This document shows positions 21,969 through 31,826 of a stretch of DNA of 35,920 nucleotides, in pieces. The notes beneath the pieces are model-generated. The model was not told the DNA's origin. It did not search any database and saw only the letters and a list, made by a program, of their open reading frames with translations. The stretch spans positions 1-35,920 of the forward strand of contig JAFTDG010000117.1 in assembly GCA_017454325.1 (NCBI GenBank), written 5' to 3'. This stretch comes from Desulfovibrio sp. GTDB lineage: Bacteria; Desulfobacterota; Desulfovibrionia; Desulfovibrionales; Desulfovibrionaceae. Numbering within the stretch: the first letter of the stretch is position 1; every line of letters starts with the position of its first letter. The position numbers were made by a program, and so were the translations under genes.

Positions 21969-23365
21969 ATTTCCTTGCGCTCCTTGTAGGCAGCCTCCAG
22001 GCGTTGAAAGGCGCGCTTGTCCACAGCGCGTGCGGCAAGGGCTTTTGCCTGGTTAAAATGACGATCAGCTTGTTTTTTGTTGTTAGTATATAGTGCGCTA
22101 TAGGTCATGTGAATGTAGGCGTTGAGTGTGTCTCCGGCATTTCCCAGAGAACGGGCAAACGCTTCATGCACTTCGGCATCTTCGGGTATATGGCGCAATA
22201 CATCCTTGTAATAGGGGGATGCCTGTTTCCCCCTGCCGGTTTCGTCAAGCATGCGTGCATAGAAAAACGATGCCATGTAGTCTTTGGGATCGCGTTGCAT
22301 GGCGGCACGCAGCAATTCTTCAGCGCGATGCATTGTGCCCTTGCGATAGTGAAAAATACCAGCTTCCCGCAGTACAAGAGGATCGCCAGGGGCTGAGGCC
22401 AAAGCTGTATCAAAGGCCTTGTGAGCTTCATTCACACGGTTACACCTGGCAAGCACAATGCCACGTCCCATGGAAGACAGAGCCCCCTTGCCGGCAAAGC
22501 GTTGCAGTGCGGCCTGCGTGTCACCGTAACGCGCCCAAAGGAGGGTTTGCACTCGAATAAAACGTGTATTGTCCTGTGTCCGTTTTTGTATTGCCTGAGG
22601 CATGCCTTGAATGCGTGCAGTGAGGCCATTGATACGGTCCCCAATGGCAGGGTGTGTAGAGAGATAGGCGGGAACGCTTGTGCCGCTCATCCAGCTTTTT
22701 TGGCGTAATACCTTGAAACCGTCAACCATGCCCATGGGGGGGTATCCGGCAGCCACCAGATACTGCAAACCAATCTGGTCAGCTTCGGTTTCATCCATGC
22801 GACTGTAGTTTAGCATGGCTGATTGGCCGGCCCCGATGGCTCCGGCAGCAAGTGCGCCACCGCCAGCACCTCCTGCAGCTACGCCTGCAATTGCCAGCAG
22901 GAGTGTGCCCAGGGTGAGAAATTGAGCACGCTCAAGCCGGGATGCTACATGACGCTGGGTGACGTGGGCCAGTTCGTGCGCGAGAACCCCGGCTAGTTCT
23001 TCTTCCTTGTTCAGATGCATTACAAGGCCCGTGAATACGTATACAAAACCGCCGGGAACTGCAAAGGCATTCAACGCATTGTGAAGGACGACGGATGCCT
23101 TGAATTCAAAGGGTTGGGGGGATGTGGCTTTGACGATGCGTTGCAGAATGTAGGTAATATACTGATGTACTTCTGGGTCGTCCACGATGCCCATGTTGGA
23201 ACGGAGCGCAAGGTCGAATTTGCGTCCCATCTCTTTTTCGTCTTTGATGCTGACACCACCGAACAGGAATGCCCTGGCTGTACAGGGCGCAAGAAACTGC
23301 GCAAGGAGAAAGAGAGGCAGGAGCAGAAGGGCGCAAATACGGTGTATGCCGGTATGTGACAGCAT
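21953..23365 (-). CDS. Periplasmic M48 metalloprotease with TPR tail (BepA-like)
   Basis: The 470-residue protein has a signal peptide (about 1-32), an M48 zinc protease domain with HELAH at 130-134 and the third zinc ligand in ETEADQIG (Glu193), a glycine/alanine-rich hydrophobic stretch (about 152-180), and C-terminal TPR helices (about 300-460). This is the BepA (YfgC) layout; BepA degrades or matures outer-membrane proteins, especially LptD, at the BAM complex. GAGG lies 5 nt before the ATG. It follows cysS by 9 nt and overlaps hslV by 16 nt, so two proteases are translationally coupled. Its exact orthology to E. coli BepA is inferred. Confidence 0.92.
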   Translation of the reverse strand: MLSHTGIHRICALLLLPLFLLAQFLAPCTARAFLFGGVSIKDEKEMGRKFDLALRSNMGIVDDPEVHQYITYILQRIVKATSPQPFEFKASVVLHNALNAFAVPGGFVYVFTGLVMHLNKEEELAGVLAHELAHVTQRHVASRLERAQFLTLGTLLLAIAGVAAGGAGGGALAAGAIGAGQSAMLNYSRMDETEADQIGLQYLVAAGYPPMGMVDGFKVLRQKSWMSGTSVPAYLSTHPAIGDRINGLTARIQGMPQAIQKRTQDNTRFIRVQTLLWARYGDTQAALQRFAGKGALSSMGRGIVLARCNRVNEAHKAFDTALASAPGDPLVLREAGIFHYRKGTMHRAEELLRAAMQRDPKDYMASFFYARMLDETGRGKQASPYYKDVLRHIPEDAEVHEAFARSLGNAGDTLNAYIHMTYSALYTNNKKQADRHFNQAKALAARAVDKRAFQRLEAAYKERKEIWEKH

Positions 23366-23374
23366 GTAGCCTCA

Positions 23375-24826
23375 CTATTCCAAATCCCAGGTTTGACCTT
23401 CGGGAGTATCACGCACGCTTACACCGAGAGTGGCAAGTTCCTGGCGCAGGGAATCTGACAAAACAAAATTTTTATCGGCGCGTGCCTGGGCACGTTGCGC
23501 TAAAAGATCTTCTACATGAGTCACATCAAGGTGACGGCGTTTTGCCTGCTGTGAGCGAAGATCATTAAGAAAAACCTGCGGGGCTTGACCAAAGAGGCCA
23601 AGGCGATCCTGCCATTGCTGCGCCCGTTGCAATAATGTGGTCAGCACTTCTTGGCAGCCCTGGCTCGCACGCAGCGCTTTGTCTTCCAGTATACGGTTAA
23701 CAAGCCGTACCTGGGCGAACACATGCCCCAAGGCTTGAGCAGTGTTGATATCGTCGTCCATTGCCTCGTCAAAAGCTTGTGGCAATTCTTCCCATTCTTG
23801 CAATAATTCTGGAGGAAGTGGCGTTTTTTTCCACTGACTGCGGGCAAGCGACTTACGGGCTTCCAGTAATGCCGTATATACGCGTTGCTGCGCTTTTTCT
23901 GTTTCATCCATACCTTCCCAGGTGAAATCCACGGGGCTGCGGTACTGTTTGTTCAGCAGGAAAAAACGGAGCGTTTCGGGAAGATAGCTGTCAAGAATAT
24001 CGCGGATAGTTTTGAAGTTGCCAAGCGATTTTGACATTTTTTCTGCATTGATCTGCACAAAACCATTATGCATCCAGTAACGGGCCAGTGTGCAGTGGAA
24101 AGCTGCCTCACTCTGGGCGATCTCATTTTCATGGTGGGGGAATACAAGATCTTGCCCTCCGCCATGAATATCCAGTGGCAGATAGGGCTGGCTCATGGCA
24201 GAACATTCAATGTGCCAGCCTGGACGTCCTTTGCCCCAAGGACTTTCCCAAAAAGGCTCACCGGGTTTTGCTGCTTTCCACAGGGCAAAATCGAGCGGGT
24301 CTTCTTTTTCTTCGCCCGGGGTAACACGTGCTCCTGCCAGCAGATCGTCCAGGCTGCGGCCGGAGAGTCTGCCATAAGGTTCATAGGCCCGCACGCGAAA
24401 ATATACATCCCCTGAAGGTGTAGCATAGGCCTGCCGGGCAGCTATAAGCTTGCTGCAAAGGTCCTGTATTTGTGGTATATGCTCTGTTGCCCTGGGTTCC
24501 TTATCGGCCCTGAGCACACCCAGTCGATCCATATCTTCATGGAAGGCATCTATATAGGTCTGCGCAATTTCCTTCCAGTCACGGTGTTCTTTGTTGGCTC
24601 TGGCAATAATCTTGTCGTCCACGTCGGTAAAATTGCGGACGAAGCAAACATCAAGCCCCATGTGGCGTAAATGACGCACAAGGACGTCAAATACCAGGGC
24701 AGAACGTGCATGACCAATGTGGCAGAGATCATAAGCCGTGATGCCACAGACGTATATGTTGACCTTGCCCTGACTTACGGGCACAAAAAGCTCTTTTTTG
24801 CGAGACAATGTGTTGAAGATGTGCAT
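23375..24826 (-). CDS. cysS: Cysteine-tRNA ligase
   Basis: CysS charges tRNA-Cys. The 483-residue class I synthetase has the first zinc Cys in VCGITAYD, the HIGH motif in [14 protein letters not shown] (about 37-50), [10 protein letters not shown], the zinc-binding WHIECSAMS and [11 protein letters not shown] blocks, and KMSKS in [12 protein letters not shown] (about 263-274). The C-terminal DALR-like and anticodon domains are complete. AAGGATTTTC precedes the ATG. It lies between rpiB (36 nt upstream) and the M48 protease (9 nt downstream), probably in one operon. Confidence 0.97.
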   Translation of the reverse strand: MHIFNTLSRKKELFVPVSQGKVNIYVCGITAYDLCHIGHARSALVFDVLVRHLRHMGLDVCFVRNFTDVDDKIIARANKEHRDWKEIAQTYIDAFHEDMDRLGVLRADKEPRATEHIPQIQDLCSKLIAARQAYATPSGDVYFRVRAYEPYGRLSGRSLDDLLAGARVTPGEEKEDPLDFALWKAAKPGEPFWESPWGKGRPGWHIECSAMSQPYLPLDIHGGGQDLVFPHHENEIAQSEAAFHCTLARYWMHNGFVQINAEKMSKSLGNFKTIRDILDSYLPETLRFFLLNKQYRSPVDFTWEGMDETEKAQQRVYTALLEARKSLARSQWKKTPLPPELLQEWEELPQAFDEAMDDDINTAQALGHVFAQVRLVNRILEDKALRASQGCQEVLTTLLQRAQQWQDRLGLFGQAPQVFLNDLRSQQAKRRHLDVTHVEDLLAQRAQARADKNFVLSDSLRQELATLGVSVRDTPEGQTWDLE

Positions 24827-24862
24827 GAAAATCCTTTGCGTATCCGTATGCCCTAAATCGTC

Positions 24863-25303
24863 TTATTCTGAATCTTGAGGAAGGTTGATCAGATCTATGC
24901 GGCGTTGATGCCTGCCACCCTCAAATTGTGCCTCAAGAAATGCTTCCACAATGGCCAGGGCAAGCTCTTCGCCTATGATGCGTGCACCGAGACAAAGTAC
25001 GTTGGCGTTATTGTGCCGTCGTGCAAGACGGGCTTGCAGCTCAGTAGTACACAGAGCCGCACGAATGCCCTTATGGCGGTTGGCTGCCATGGAAACGCCT
25101 ATACCTGTGCCGCAGATGAGAATGCCCATCCCCTGTTCATTCTCAACTGCTGCACATAATGAATGAGCAAAGACGGGATAATCACAGCTTTCAGTTGTAT
25201 AGGTGCCCTCGTCGTGAACAGAAATGTTCTTTTCAGCGAGAAATCGAGCAAGACGCTCCTTGAGCGCAAAACCAGCATGGTCTGAAGCCAGATGGATAAC
25301 CAT
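24863..25303 (-). CDS. rpiB: Ribose 5-phosphate isomerase B
   Basis: RpiB interconverts ribulose 5-phosphate and ribose 5-phosphate in the pentose phosphate pathway. The 146-residue protein begins MVIHLASDHAGFALKERL, has the active-site Cys motif ILICGTGIGVSMAANRHKGIR (about 63-83), and the HNNANVLCLGARIIG block. The ATG at 25303 has GAGGAG about 8 nt upstream; an 11-residue longer reading from 25336 is not supported. It feeds the prs substrate pool. cysS follows after 36 nt. A related phosphosugar isomerase (LacAB type) is possible, but the HxxNxNVLCLGARxxG block favours RpiB. Confidence 0.94.
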   Translation of the reverse strand: MVIHLASDHAGFALKERLARFLAEKNISVHDEGTYTTESCDYPVFAHSLCAAVENEQGMGILICGTGIGVSMAANRHKGIRAALCTTELQARLARRHNNANVLCLGARIIGEELALAIVEAFLEAQFEGGRHQRRIDLINLPQDSE

Positions 25304-25420
25304 TTGTGTCTCCTCAAGCAGTCGCGTATAGCTCAAACCCCGGATGGCTTTCGCAAATCGGTACTGCAGTAACTGTAGCGGCAGAACCCTTTATCTATCC
25401 AGGAATTCCCCCAAAACTCT

Positions 25421-26197
25421 CTATTGTTGTTTAAATTTGGAGAGTGGCAAGAGGGGAGCCGTTTCGGGTATAGTCAATGTCAGTTGCTCCTTGGCAAACG
25501 GTTTGCTGGGAGTTTCCCGTTTCTTGATGAGCAGCACGGCCTGTTTGCCGTTACTGTGGGTAAGATGCAAACGGCGAGGCAAACGAGGAGCGTCATCTGT
25601 ATAGTGAATGTCCATATGCCATCCCTTGCCACCGGGATGTTCATGCCAGGCTACAGGCAATCCCTGCTCGTCAAGTATCACACGACCTCCAGGCTGCCCG
25701 GACAGGTCATAAGAGGCCGAGCCATCGTCGGCAAGGAATGCTTTCTCATGCTCATGGCCAAAGGCTTTGGCATACCGTCCATTAAGTAGATCGGCCAGGC
25801 GTTCAAGATTGAGCGGTACGGGCACCCCTACCTGCAATAATGGTTTGTTTGCTCCCTGATGAAAGTACGCCTTGTTTTCTCCTGGGCTGTATACCAGAAA
25901 ATGTTGTCCGTCTTCGAGAATTTTTGCGACTATGGCACCTACACCTGCCATGACATCAAGTCTGAGCTCCCGGCTGCTGTTCCCCCAGAAGATCGCTGTG
26001 ACGCGTCGGGTATCTCCTTCCGTGCCGAAACGTAGACTCATGTGCAGACGATAGGGTGCTGCAGGGCTGTTTATGGCAGTGTAGCGCTGCCAGCGCATAT
26101 CCAGCTGGGCTTGCTGATCCTGGGGAACCTGCACGGAAGGTTGCCGTGCGCATGCGCAGAGCAGTGCCAGACAAAGAAGGAAAATCCAGTGCTTCAT
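25421..26197 (-). CDS. Outer-membrane lipoprotein, LolB-like
   Basis: This 258-residue lipoprotein has a short signal peptide ending in lipobox LLCA-C (Cys16). The mature part is beta-rich: alternating strands such as YRLHMSLRFGTEGDTRRVTAIFWG (in pieces about 49-72), LRLDVMAGVGAIVAKI and HFLVYSPGENKAYFH. That pattern resembles the LolA/LolB half-barrel that carries lipoproteins to the outer membrane. I infer the LolB-like role; no diagnostic motif confirms it, and DUF4292-type lipoproteins look similar. Its ATG overlaps the stop of the upstream TPR lipoprotein by 4 nt (ATGA), so the two are co-translated and may act together. Confidence 0.85.
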   Translation of the reverse strand: MKHWIFLLCLALLCACARQPSVQVPQDQQAQLDMRWQRYTAINSPAAPYRLHMSLRFGTEGDTRRVTAIFWGNSSRELRLDVMAGVGAIVAKILEDGQHFLVYSPGENKAYFHQGANKPLLQVGVPVPLNLERLADLLNGRYAKAFGHEHEKAFLADDGSASYDLSGQPGGRVILDEQGLPVAWHEHPGGKGWHMDIHYTDDAPRLPRRLHLTHSNGKQAVLLIKKRETPSKPFAKEQLTLTIPETAPLLPLSKFKQQ

Positions 26198-27960
26198 AGA
26201 TGTGAGAGCCGTTGCCGCAATGCTTCCGCATTGTCGGGTTTGTGTTCAAGTGCCTTATTGTATGCGCGACGGGCTTCATCTGTCAGGTGCATACGTGCCG
26301 CTATATCTCCATAGTGCTCCCAAATGGAAGGGTCGGACTGTGTATCAAGTGTAATTGCCCGGCGTATCTCCCTGAGTGCGTCTTCAAGCTTGCCGGATTT
26401 AAAATAGGCCCAGGCCAGGGAATCAACAATATATGCCTGGTTGGGGGCCAAGGTGTCAGCCTTGGTGAGCAGGGCAACAGCCCTCTCCAGTTCGCGTTCC
26501 TCTTCCGCTAGAGTATAGCCCACGTAGTTCAGGGCTTGATAGTTATCAGGATGGAGATCGAGCAATTGTTCCATAGTACGGAAGGCTGCCTTTTTATCCC
26601 CTGTTTCGTCCTGCAGCGACCCCAGCAGAAAGAGCATATCTCCATTATTTTGCCACTTGCTTACAGCTTTTCGTGCAGTTTCAAGCGCTTCAGGTTTTTG
26701 TTGCAGCCTGGCCAGCAGGCGAATTTCGGCTTCAACAAGTTCTGGAGCATCAGGGTCGGCTACGCCGGCTCGACGTACCACTTCAAGTGCTTGGGAATCG
26801 TTTCCGGCTCTGACGAGCAATTGTGCCCGTTCCAATTCACCGCGCATGACATTTTTGCCATGGTGGGGAATTTTGTCCAGCCACGAAAATGCCGCCTTAA
26901 GATCACGGCGTTGATCATAGGTTAATTCGGCAAGCATGAGATATGCGTCGACAGGTGGAGCAGAACCCTCGATAACACGTTTGAGCAGAATTTCTGCCTG
27001 GAGAAAATGACGAAATTCCATGAACATGCCGGCCGCCATCAGAGAAAATGCTGGGGTGTCCGGCCCCTGACGCAGATATTTGAGCGCTCGTTCTGGCTGA
27101 TTGAGGCGTAACGATGTGCTGATGAGTTTCAGCAGTACGTCTTGTGGTGAAAAATGAAGCTCAAGAAGGTGTTCATAGATATTGCGTGCAGCCTTGAAAT
27201 CGGCCTTGCGTTCATAAATAAAAGCCAGTTCTGTCAGGGCTTCCACAAAGTCCGGCATTCCTTTGATGGCACGTTGCAGATACGGCAAGGCGGCATCATG
27301 TTTGTTTACGCCGATAAGAGCCCTGGCGTGGTAATAATCAACAAGCGGTGTGCGTCGCTTGCCCTTGATTGCATTGAGCAGAGCTTCTGCTTCTGGAAAT
27401 TGCTTGCTCTTTACCAGTAAGAGCGCCAACTCAAGACGTGCGTCAATGGAATCAGGATGTTTTTTGAGATAGTCTCGCATGCGGCTGACACCACGTTCAG
27501 GCATGCCTTTTTCCAGGAGTATTTCGGCATACAGCAAGTTAAGAGAGATGTCTTCTGGCCAAAGCGAAAGGGCTTCTTCCAGTATCACAGAGGCATAGGC
27601 AGATTTGCGACCCAAAAGCCAAACCCCTGCTTCCAACCATATGGTTGCGGGCATGCGTGCCTTGACCATCAGAGGAACGCTGGCGGCAAGACCCTGTTCA
27701 TCTTCCTGGTGGAGAGCCTGCGTAAAGACAAGATAGGCATAGGTGTTCATGGCTTCTGGCGTCAGGGTGTCTTCCATGGGACGCAGAGGCACACCGTGTA
27801 CTTCCTGGATGTCTGCAGAAGGGGAGTCTGATGGGATGGATTTATGTGTTTGTTCGGCTTGAGGGTGGTTCCCTGCACAGCCGCCGCACCCCAGTAGAGA
27901 GAATGCAAAAAATGCCCCTAAGGCCAAGGCGCAACACAATATGGCGTGGGGACGCCTCAT
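26194..27960 (-). CDS. TPR-repeat lipoprotein
   Basis: The product has about 588 residues. A lipoprotein signal peptide ends in SLLG-C (Cys25 from the ATG at 27960). The rest is a long array of TPR/Sel1-like helical pairs with repeated A, L, Y and P positions, for example ALNYVGYTLAEEERELERAVALL in pieces, SLAWAYFKSGKLEDAL and HYGDIAARMHLTDEARRAYNKAL. It is probably anchored in the outer membrane and scaffolds a protein complex; no specific partner can be named. The ATG at 27960 comes 2 nt after the rpoH stop; an in-frame ATG at 27978 inside rpoH is an alternative. It overlaps the following lipoprotein gene by 4 nt. Confidence 0.9.
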   Translation of the reverse strand: MRRPHAILCCALALGAFFAFSLLGCGGCAGNHPQAEQTHKSIPSDSPSADIQEVHGVPLRPMEDTLTPEAMNTYAYLVFTQALHQEDEQGLAASVPLMVKARMPATIWLEAGVWLLGRKSAYASVILEEALSLWPEDISLNLLYAEILLEKGMPERGVSRMRDYLKKHPDSIDARLELALLLVKSKQFPEAEALLNAIKGKRRTPLVDYYHARALIGVNKHDAALPYLQRAIKGMPDFVEALTELAFIYERKADFKAARNIYEHLLELHFSPQDVLLKLISTSLRLNQPERALKYLRQGPDTPAFSLMAAGMFMEFRHFLQAEILLKRVIEGSAPPVDAYLMLAELTYDQRRDLKAAFSWLDKIPHHGKNVMRGELERAQLLVRAGNDSQALEVVRRAGVADPDAPELVEAEIRLLARLQQKPEALETARKAVSKWQNNGDMLFLLGSLQDETGDKKAAFRTMEQLLDLHPDNYQALNYVGYTLAEEERELERAVALLTKADTLAPNQAYIVDSLAWAYFKSGKLEDALREIRRAITLDTQSDPSIWEHYGDIAARMHLTDEARRAYNKALEHKPDNAEALRQRLSHL

Positions 27961-27962
27961 AG

Positions 27963-29126
27963 TCAGGAATGTATCCATGTGTCTGAAAAGTCTTTGATGT
28001 CCAAGGCAAGATGTTGGCGAATTTTTTCCAACAGCCTAGCTTCGAGCTGACGAACTCTTTCTCGTGTTATAGTATACCGTTCGCCAATTTCGCGCAAGGT
28101 GACAGGTTCGTCCGTGAGAAGTCGATTGTGCAGAATGTACAATTCTTTTTCGTTGAGCTTGGGCAAAATGGTCTTCAGGCGGGAACGCACAAGGTCGGCT
28201 ATTTCATTACGGGCAAGGTTGTCTTCAATTCCAGGCCCAAGGGCGGGAAGAAAATCCATATGGGTTGCACCGCCGTTGTCTTCCCCTACCTGGGCGTTAA
28301 GGGAAAGATCCGTTGCAGCCATGCGCTGGTCCATTTCAGTTATCTGTTCTTTGCTGACCCCGAGACGCTCTGAAAGCATGGCCGTATCAGGATCGAAACC
28401 CTGCATGATAAGCTTCTGTCGTTCGCGGTTGAGATTATAGAACAACTTGCGCTGTACTTGTGTGGTGCCGATTTTTACCATACGCCAGTTGTCCATGATA
28501 AATTTAAGAATGTATGCTTTGATCCAGAAGGAAGCGTAATATGAAAATTTGATTCCTTTGTCCGGGTCAAATTTATTTACAGCACGCATTAGTCCCACAT
28601 TTCCCTCCTGTACGAGGTCGAGCACATTTTGCATCCAGCGACGCTGGAAGTCCATGGCAATGCGGACAACGAGCCGTAAGTGAGAGGATACAAGCCGGAA
28701 TGCGGCATCAGCGTCGTTGTGATCGCGAACGCGAACCGCAAGAGTATGCTCCTCTTCTGGTTTCAGAAGGGGGAAGCGGCTAATTTCACGCAGGTACAGA
28801 CGCAGGCTGTCATGTCCGCCTCCCACGGCAGGCAGCCGTGATGATGATCGGGCTGGTAACTCCTGGTTGTGATTGTCTGCGGGAAGGGCGAGGATGTCGG
28901 GGAGTGGAGTATCCTCTTCTGTGTCTGCAGCCGCCAGGGCATCAACATCTTGTTCATCAAGAATATCATTGTATTCCGCATCAGATGTGTCTTCATCTGA
29001 CATTTCTGTTTTGGTTATGTCAGAGCCAGGAGCGTCCAGGATTTCCACCTCAGGAACGGACGTAGTATGCGTATTGTGGGAGAGAACATTTTGTGCTGTG
29101 ACACTAGGGGTAGAGATTTTTTTCAT
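27963..29126 (-). CDS. rpoH: RNA polymerase sigma-32 (RpoH)
   Basis: This is the heat-shock sigma factor. Region 2 is clear (DLVQEGNVGLMRAVNKFDPDKG and FSYYASFWIKAYILKFIMDN in pieces). The RpoH box QRKLFYNLNRER is close to the E. coli QRKLFFNLRK. Region 4.2 has the TLREIGERYTITRERVRQLEARLLEKI helix-turn-helix. The product is about 387 residues because an acidic, Ser/Thr-rich N-terminal extension of roughly 100 residues precedes the usual ~285-residue core. The ATG at 29126 lacks a close ribosome-binding site; an in-frame TTG at 29135 lies 11 nt after AAGGA and may be the true start. The TPR lipoprotein follows directly, putting envelope genes under the same transcript. Confidence 0.93.
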   Translation of the reverse strand: MKKISTPSVTAQNVLSHNTHTTSVPEVEILDAPGSDITKTEMSDEDTSDAEYNDILDEQDVDALAAADTEEDTPLPDILALPADNHNQELPARSSSRLPAVGGGHDSLRLYLREISRFPLLKPEEEHTLAVRVRDHNDADAAFRLVSSHLRLVVRIAMDFQRRWMQNVLDLVQEGNVGLMRAVNKFDPDKGIKFSYYASFWIKAYILKFIMDNWRMVKIGTTQVQRKLFYNLNRERQKLIMQGFDPDTAMLSERLGVSKEQITEMDQRMAATDLSLNAQVGEDNGGATHMDFLPALGPGIEDNLARNEIADLVRSRLKTILPKLNEKELYILHNRLLTDEPVTLREIGERYTITRERVRQLEARLLEKIRQHLALDIKDFSDTWIHS

Positions 29127-29376
29127 GGTAATCAAATAAAATATAGTCCTTCAGAAAAAAATAGGCTATAGTTTTGATTTGTTCTTTTCAACGTTTTTCA
29201 GTAGTAAAAGGACTGCAGCTTGCAGTGCTGCCATAGCGCGTACCGGGCAGCGACATGCCGGGATTCTGTTCAAGTCGTTCCACAGGTTGCGCCCGCTGTA
29301 ACAAACAATATACCTCCAATGCCGGCATAAGGCAAAGGCGTCTTTATACCTGCCTTCAGGGCGATACAATAGCGAG

Positions 29377-31788
29377 ATGAGAATGACTTTTCGGCAAGCT
29401 TTGCACCAGGGCAGACTGCTCTTGCTTGATGGGGCCATGGGCACCATGCTGCAGGCATCAGGTATGCCCGCAGGTATCAGTCCCGAAGAATTTTGTATGG
29501 AGAATCCAGACACCCTGCGAAACATTCACAAGTCCTATGTGGATGTTGGGGTTGACATCCTCACCTCTTGCACATTCGGCGGCAACAGGTTCAAGTTGCC
29601 ACAAACATTGGATGTCTTTACCTTCAACAAGCGTATGGCAGAAGTGGCGCGTTCTGTGGCGAGCCAGGCAGGGCGTGTCGTCTTCACAGCAGGTAATGTG
29701 GGACCCAGTGGCCTCTTTGTTAAGCCGCTTGGTACCTTGGAGCCTAGTGCTCTTATTGATGCCTTCGCGCAGCAAATCCGTGGTCTTGTGGCGGGCGGAG
29801 TTGATCTTATCTTTATTGAGACGCAATTTGATTTGGCAGAGGCCCGCGCAGCGGTTGTGGCCGCCCGTCAGGTGTGCGATCTGCCCATCATGGTCTCCAT
29901 GACCTATGAGCAGGGGGTGAGCCTCACGGGTTCGAGCCCTGCAATCTTCGCTGAGACCATGCAGAACATGGGCGTGGATGTGGTGGGTACCAACTGCAGC
30001 CTGGGGCCTGATCAAATGCTGCCCGTGGTGGAGGAATTGCTGCATGTTTGCGCGTGTCCTGTTATGGCTGAACCCAACGCGGGCTTGCCGGAACTACATG
30101 GCGATGTGACGGTGTTCCCTTTGGAACCGGAGGCATTCGCGCAAAAAACTGCGCGGTTCGCCAGTCTGGGAGCCTTGGTGCTGGGGGGATGTTGCGGTAC
30201 AACCCCCGCGCATCTTGCCGCATTGTCGCAGGCTGTGCGGGGAATGGAATCTATTGTATCCACGCCAGTTGTACGTCAAGGTATTTGTTTGACCAGCCGT
30301 TCGCGACTGGTGCGTATTGCAGCGGGGCAGCCCTTGGCCATCATTGGTGAACGCATAAACCCCACGGGCAAAAAAACGCTGACACAGGAGTTTCAGGCAG
30401 GCCGTTTCACTACGGCACTACACATGGCAAGCGTTCAAGCAGATGCAGGCGCAGCCGTACTGGACGTTAACGTAGGTGCTCCACTGGTAGATGAGTGTCA
30501 GCTGTTGCCAGATCTGGTGCAACAGCTCGTGGGCCGTCTGGATCTGCCCCTTTCTCTCGATTCACCCAATGCACAGGCAATGGCCAAGGCTCTTCCCTAT
30601 TGTCCCGGCTCCTGCTTGGTCAATTCCATAAACGGTGAGACAGGCCGTATGGAAATGCTCGGCCCGTTGTGTCGAGATTTTGGCATTCCCTTTATTTTGT
30701 TGCCCATTTCGGGAGCGCAGCTGCCGGGAAGTGCGCGAGAGCGTATCCGCATTGTGGAGCATCTGCTGGAAAAGGCAGATGCTCTGGGTATTTCACGTCG
30801 CCTTGTGATGGTGGATATCCTTGCGCTTTCTGTTTCTTCCAATGCCGACAGTGCACAGCAATGCCTTGCCATGCTGCGCTGGTGCACAGAGCAGGGCCTG
30901 CCCACTACCATAGGGCTTTCCAATCTTTCCTTTGGTTTGCCCGCCCGCGAGTTGCTTAATGCGACCTTTCTTTCCCTTGCAGTGGGCGCGGGACTTACAT
31001 CGTGCATTGCCAACCCCTCTGCGCAGCGATTGCTTGAGGCCTCAGACGCTCTGAAGGTATTGCTGGGGCATGATCCGCAGTCACAAGCGTTCATTGGAGC
31101 ATATGCGGGATGGAAATCCGCTGAGGGAGTAGGGACGGTTCGCGCACAGCACAGTACCCGGGCCACCACCGTAGCCGATGCCGTGATCACCGGTGACAAG
31201 GAAAACATTCTTTCTCTTCTGGAAGCTGAACTAGATGCTGGTGCTGATCCCTTTGTCATGGTGCAGGATGTGTTGATTCCCGCCATTACTGAAGTGGGGG
31301 CGCGTTATGAACGTCGTGAATTTTTTTTGCCGCAGCTTATTCGGGCTGCCGAAACCATGCAGAAAGCCTTTACATATTTGAAGCCTCGGCTGGAGGAGAG
31401 CCGTGGAGCTGAAAAACGTCCAGTTGTGGTTATGGCAACTGTCGAGGGCGATATACATGATATTGGCAAAAATATTGTTTCCTTGCTGCTAGGTAACCAC
31501 GGTTTTGATGTCGTGGATGCGGGCAAAGATGTGCCAGCTGAGGATATTGTGGCTTGCGCTCTGGAGCATAAGGCGCGTATTATCGGCCTTTCGGCACTTA
31601 TGACCACCACCATGGTACGTATGGAAGACACCATTGAGCTTATTCGTAAGCGTGGACTGCCCATCAAGGTTATGGTAGGGGGGGCGGCTGTAACGCAGGC
31701 TTTTGCCGATTCCATTGGCGCCGATGCATATAGTGCCGATGCCGTTGGTGCGGTGAAAGTTGCAAAAACAATTGTGGAGCACACGTAA
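29377..31788 (+). CDS. metH: Cobalamin-dependent methionine synthase MetH, lacking reactivation domain
   Basis: MetH transfers a methyl group from methyltetrahydrofolate to homocysteine through cobalamin. The 803-residue protein has the homocysteine domain (about 10-290) with zinc ligands Cys207 (GTNCSLG) and Cys272-Cys273 (GGCCGTTP), the pterin-binding domain from about 325 (IIGERINPTGKK, VLDVNVGAP), the cap domain (about 590-680), and the B12 Rossmann domain with the DIHDIG motif at 692-697 (cobalt-ligand His694). It ends there; the ~330-residue AdoMet-binding activation domain of E. coli MetH is absent, as in Thermotoga-type enzymes. A second in-frame ATG lies at 29383. I found no B12-box or SAM-riboswitch match in the 250-nt leader. 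Confidence 0.96.
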   Translation: MRMTFRQALHQGRLLLLDGAMGTMLQASGMPAGISPEEFCMENPDTLRNIHKSYVDVGVDILTSCTFGGNRFKLPQTLDVFTFNKRMAEVARSVASQAGRVVFTAGNVGPSGLFVKPLGTLEPSALIDAFAQQIRGLVAGGVDLIFIETQFDLAEARAAVVAARQVCDLPIMVSMTYEQGVSLTGSSPAIFAETMQNMGVDVVGTNCSLGPDQMLPVVEELLHVCACPVMAEPNAGLPELHGDVTVFPLEPEAFAQKTARFASLGALVLGGCCGTTPAHLAALSQAVRGMESIVSTPVVRQGICLTSRSRLVRIAAGQPLAIIGERINPTGKKTLTQEFQAGRFTTALHMASVQADAGAAVLDVNVGAPLVDECQLLPDLVQQLVGRLDLPLSLDSPNAQAMAKALPYCPGSCLVNSINGETGRMEMLGPLCRDFGIPFILLPISGAQLPGSARERIRIVEHLLEKADALGISRRLVMVDILALSVSSNADSAQQCLAMLRWCTEQGLPTTIGLSNLSFGLPARELLNATFLSLAVGAGLTSCIANPSAQRLLEASDALKVLLGHDPQSQAFIGAYAGWKSAEGVGTVRAQHSTRATTVADAVITGDKENILSLLEAELDAGADPFVMVQDVLIPAITEVGARYERREFFLPQLIRAAETMQKAFTYLKPRLEESRGAEKRPVVVMATVEGDIHDIGKNIVSLLLGNHGFDVVDAGKDVPAEDIVACALEHKARIIGLSALMTTTMVRMEDTIELIRKRGLPIKVMVGGAAVTQAFADSIGADAYSADAVGAVKVAKTIVEHT

Positions 31789-31826
31789 GGACGTGAGCAT
31801 CTCTATGCGGGGCGAGAATAGTGACC

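Noticed and set aside
29127..29376. Possible riboswitch in the metH leader
   Set aside because: I saw only an imperfect 7-bp stem (CCGGGCA/TGCCGGG) and no B12 box or SAM-riboswitch core. A covariance-model search would settle it.
29166..29525. Minus-strand ORF of 119 codons upstream of rpoH, with a helical-looking C-terminus and GGAGG inside it
   Set aside because: It overlaps the metH start on the other strand, the GGAGG is not followed by a normal start codon in this frame, and the rest has no family resemblance. It is probably the antisense of metH plus leader.
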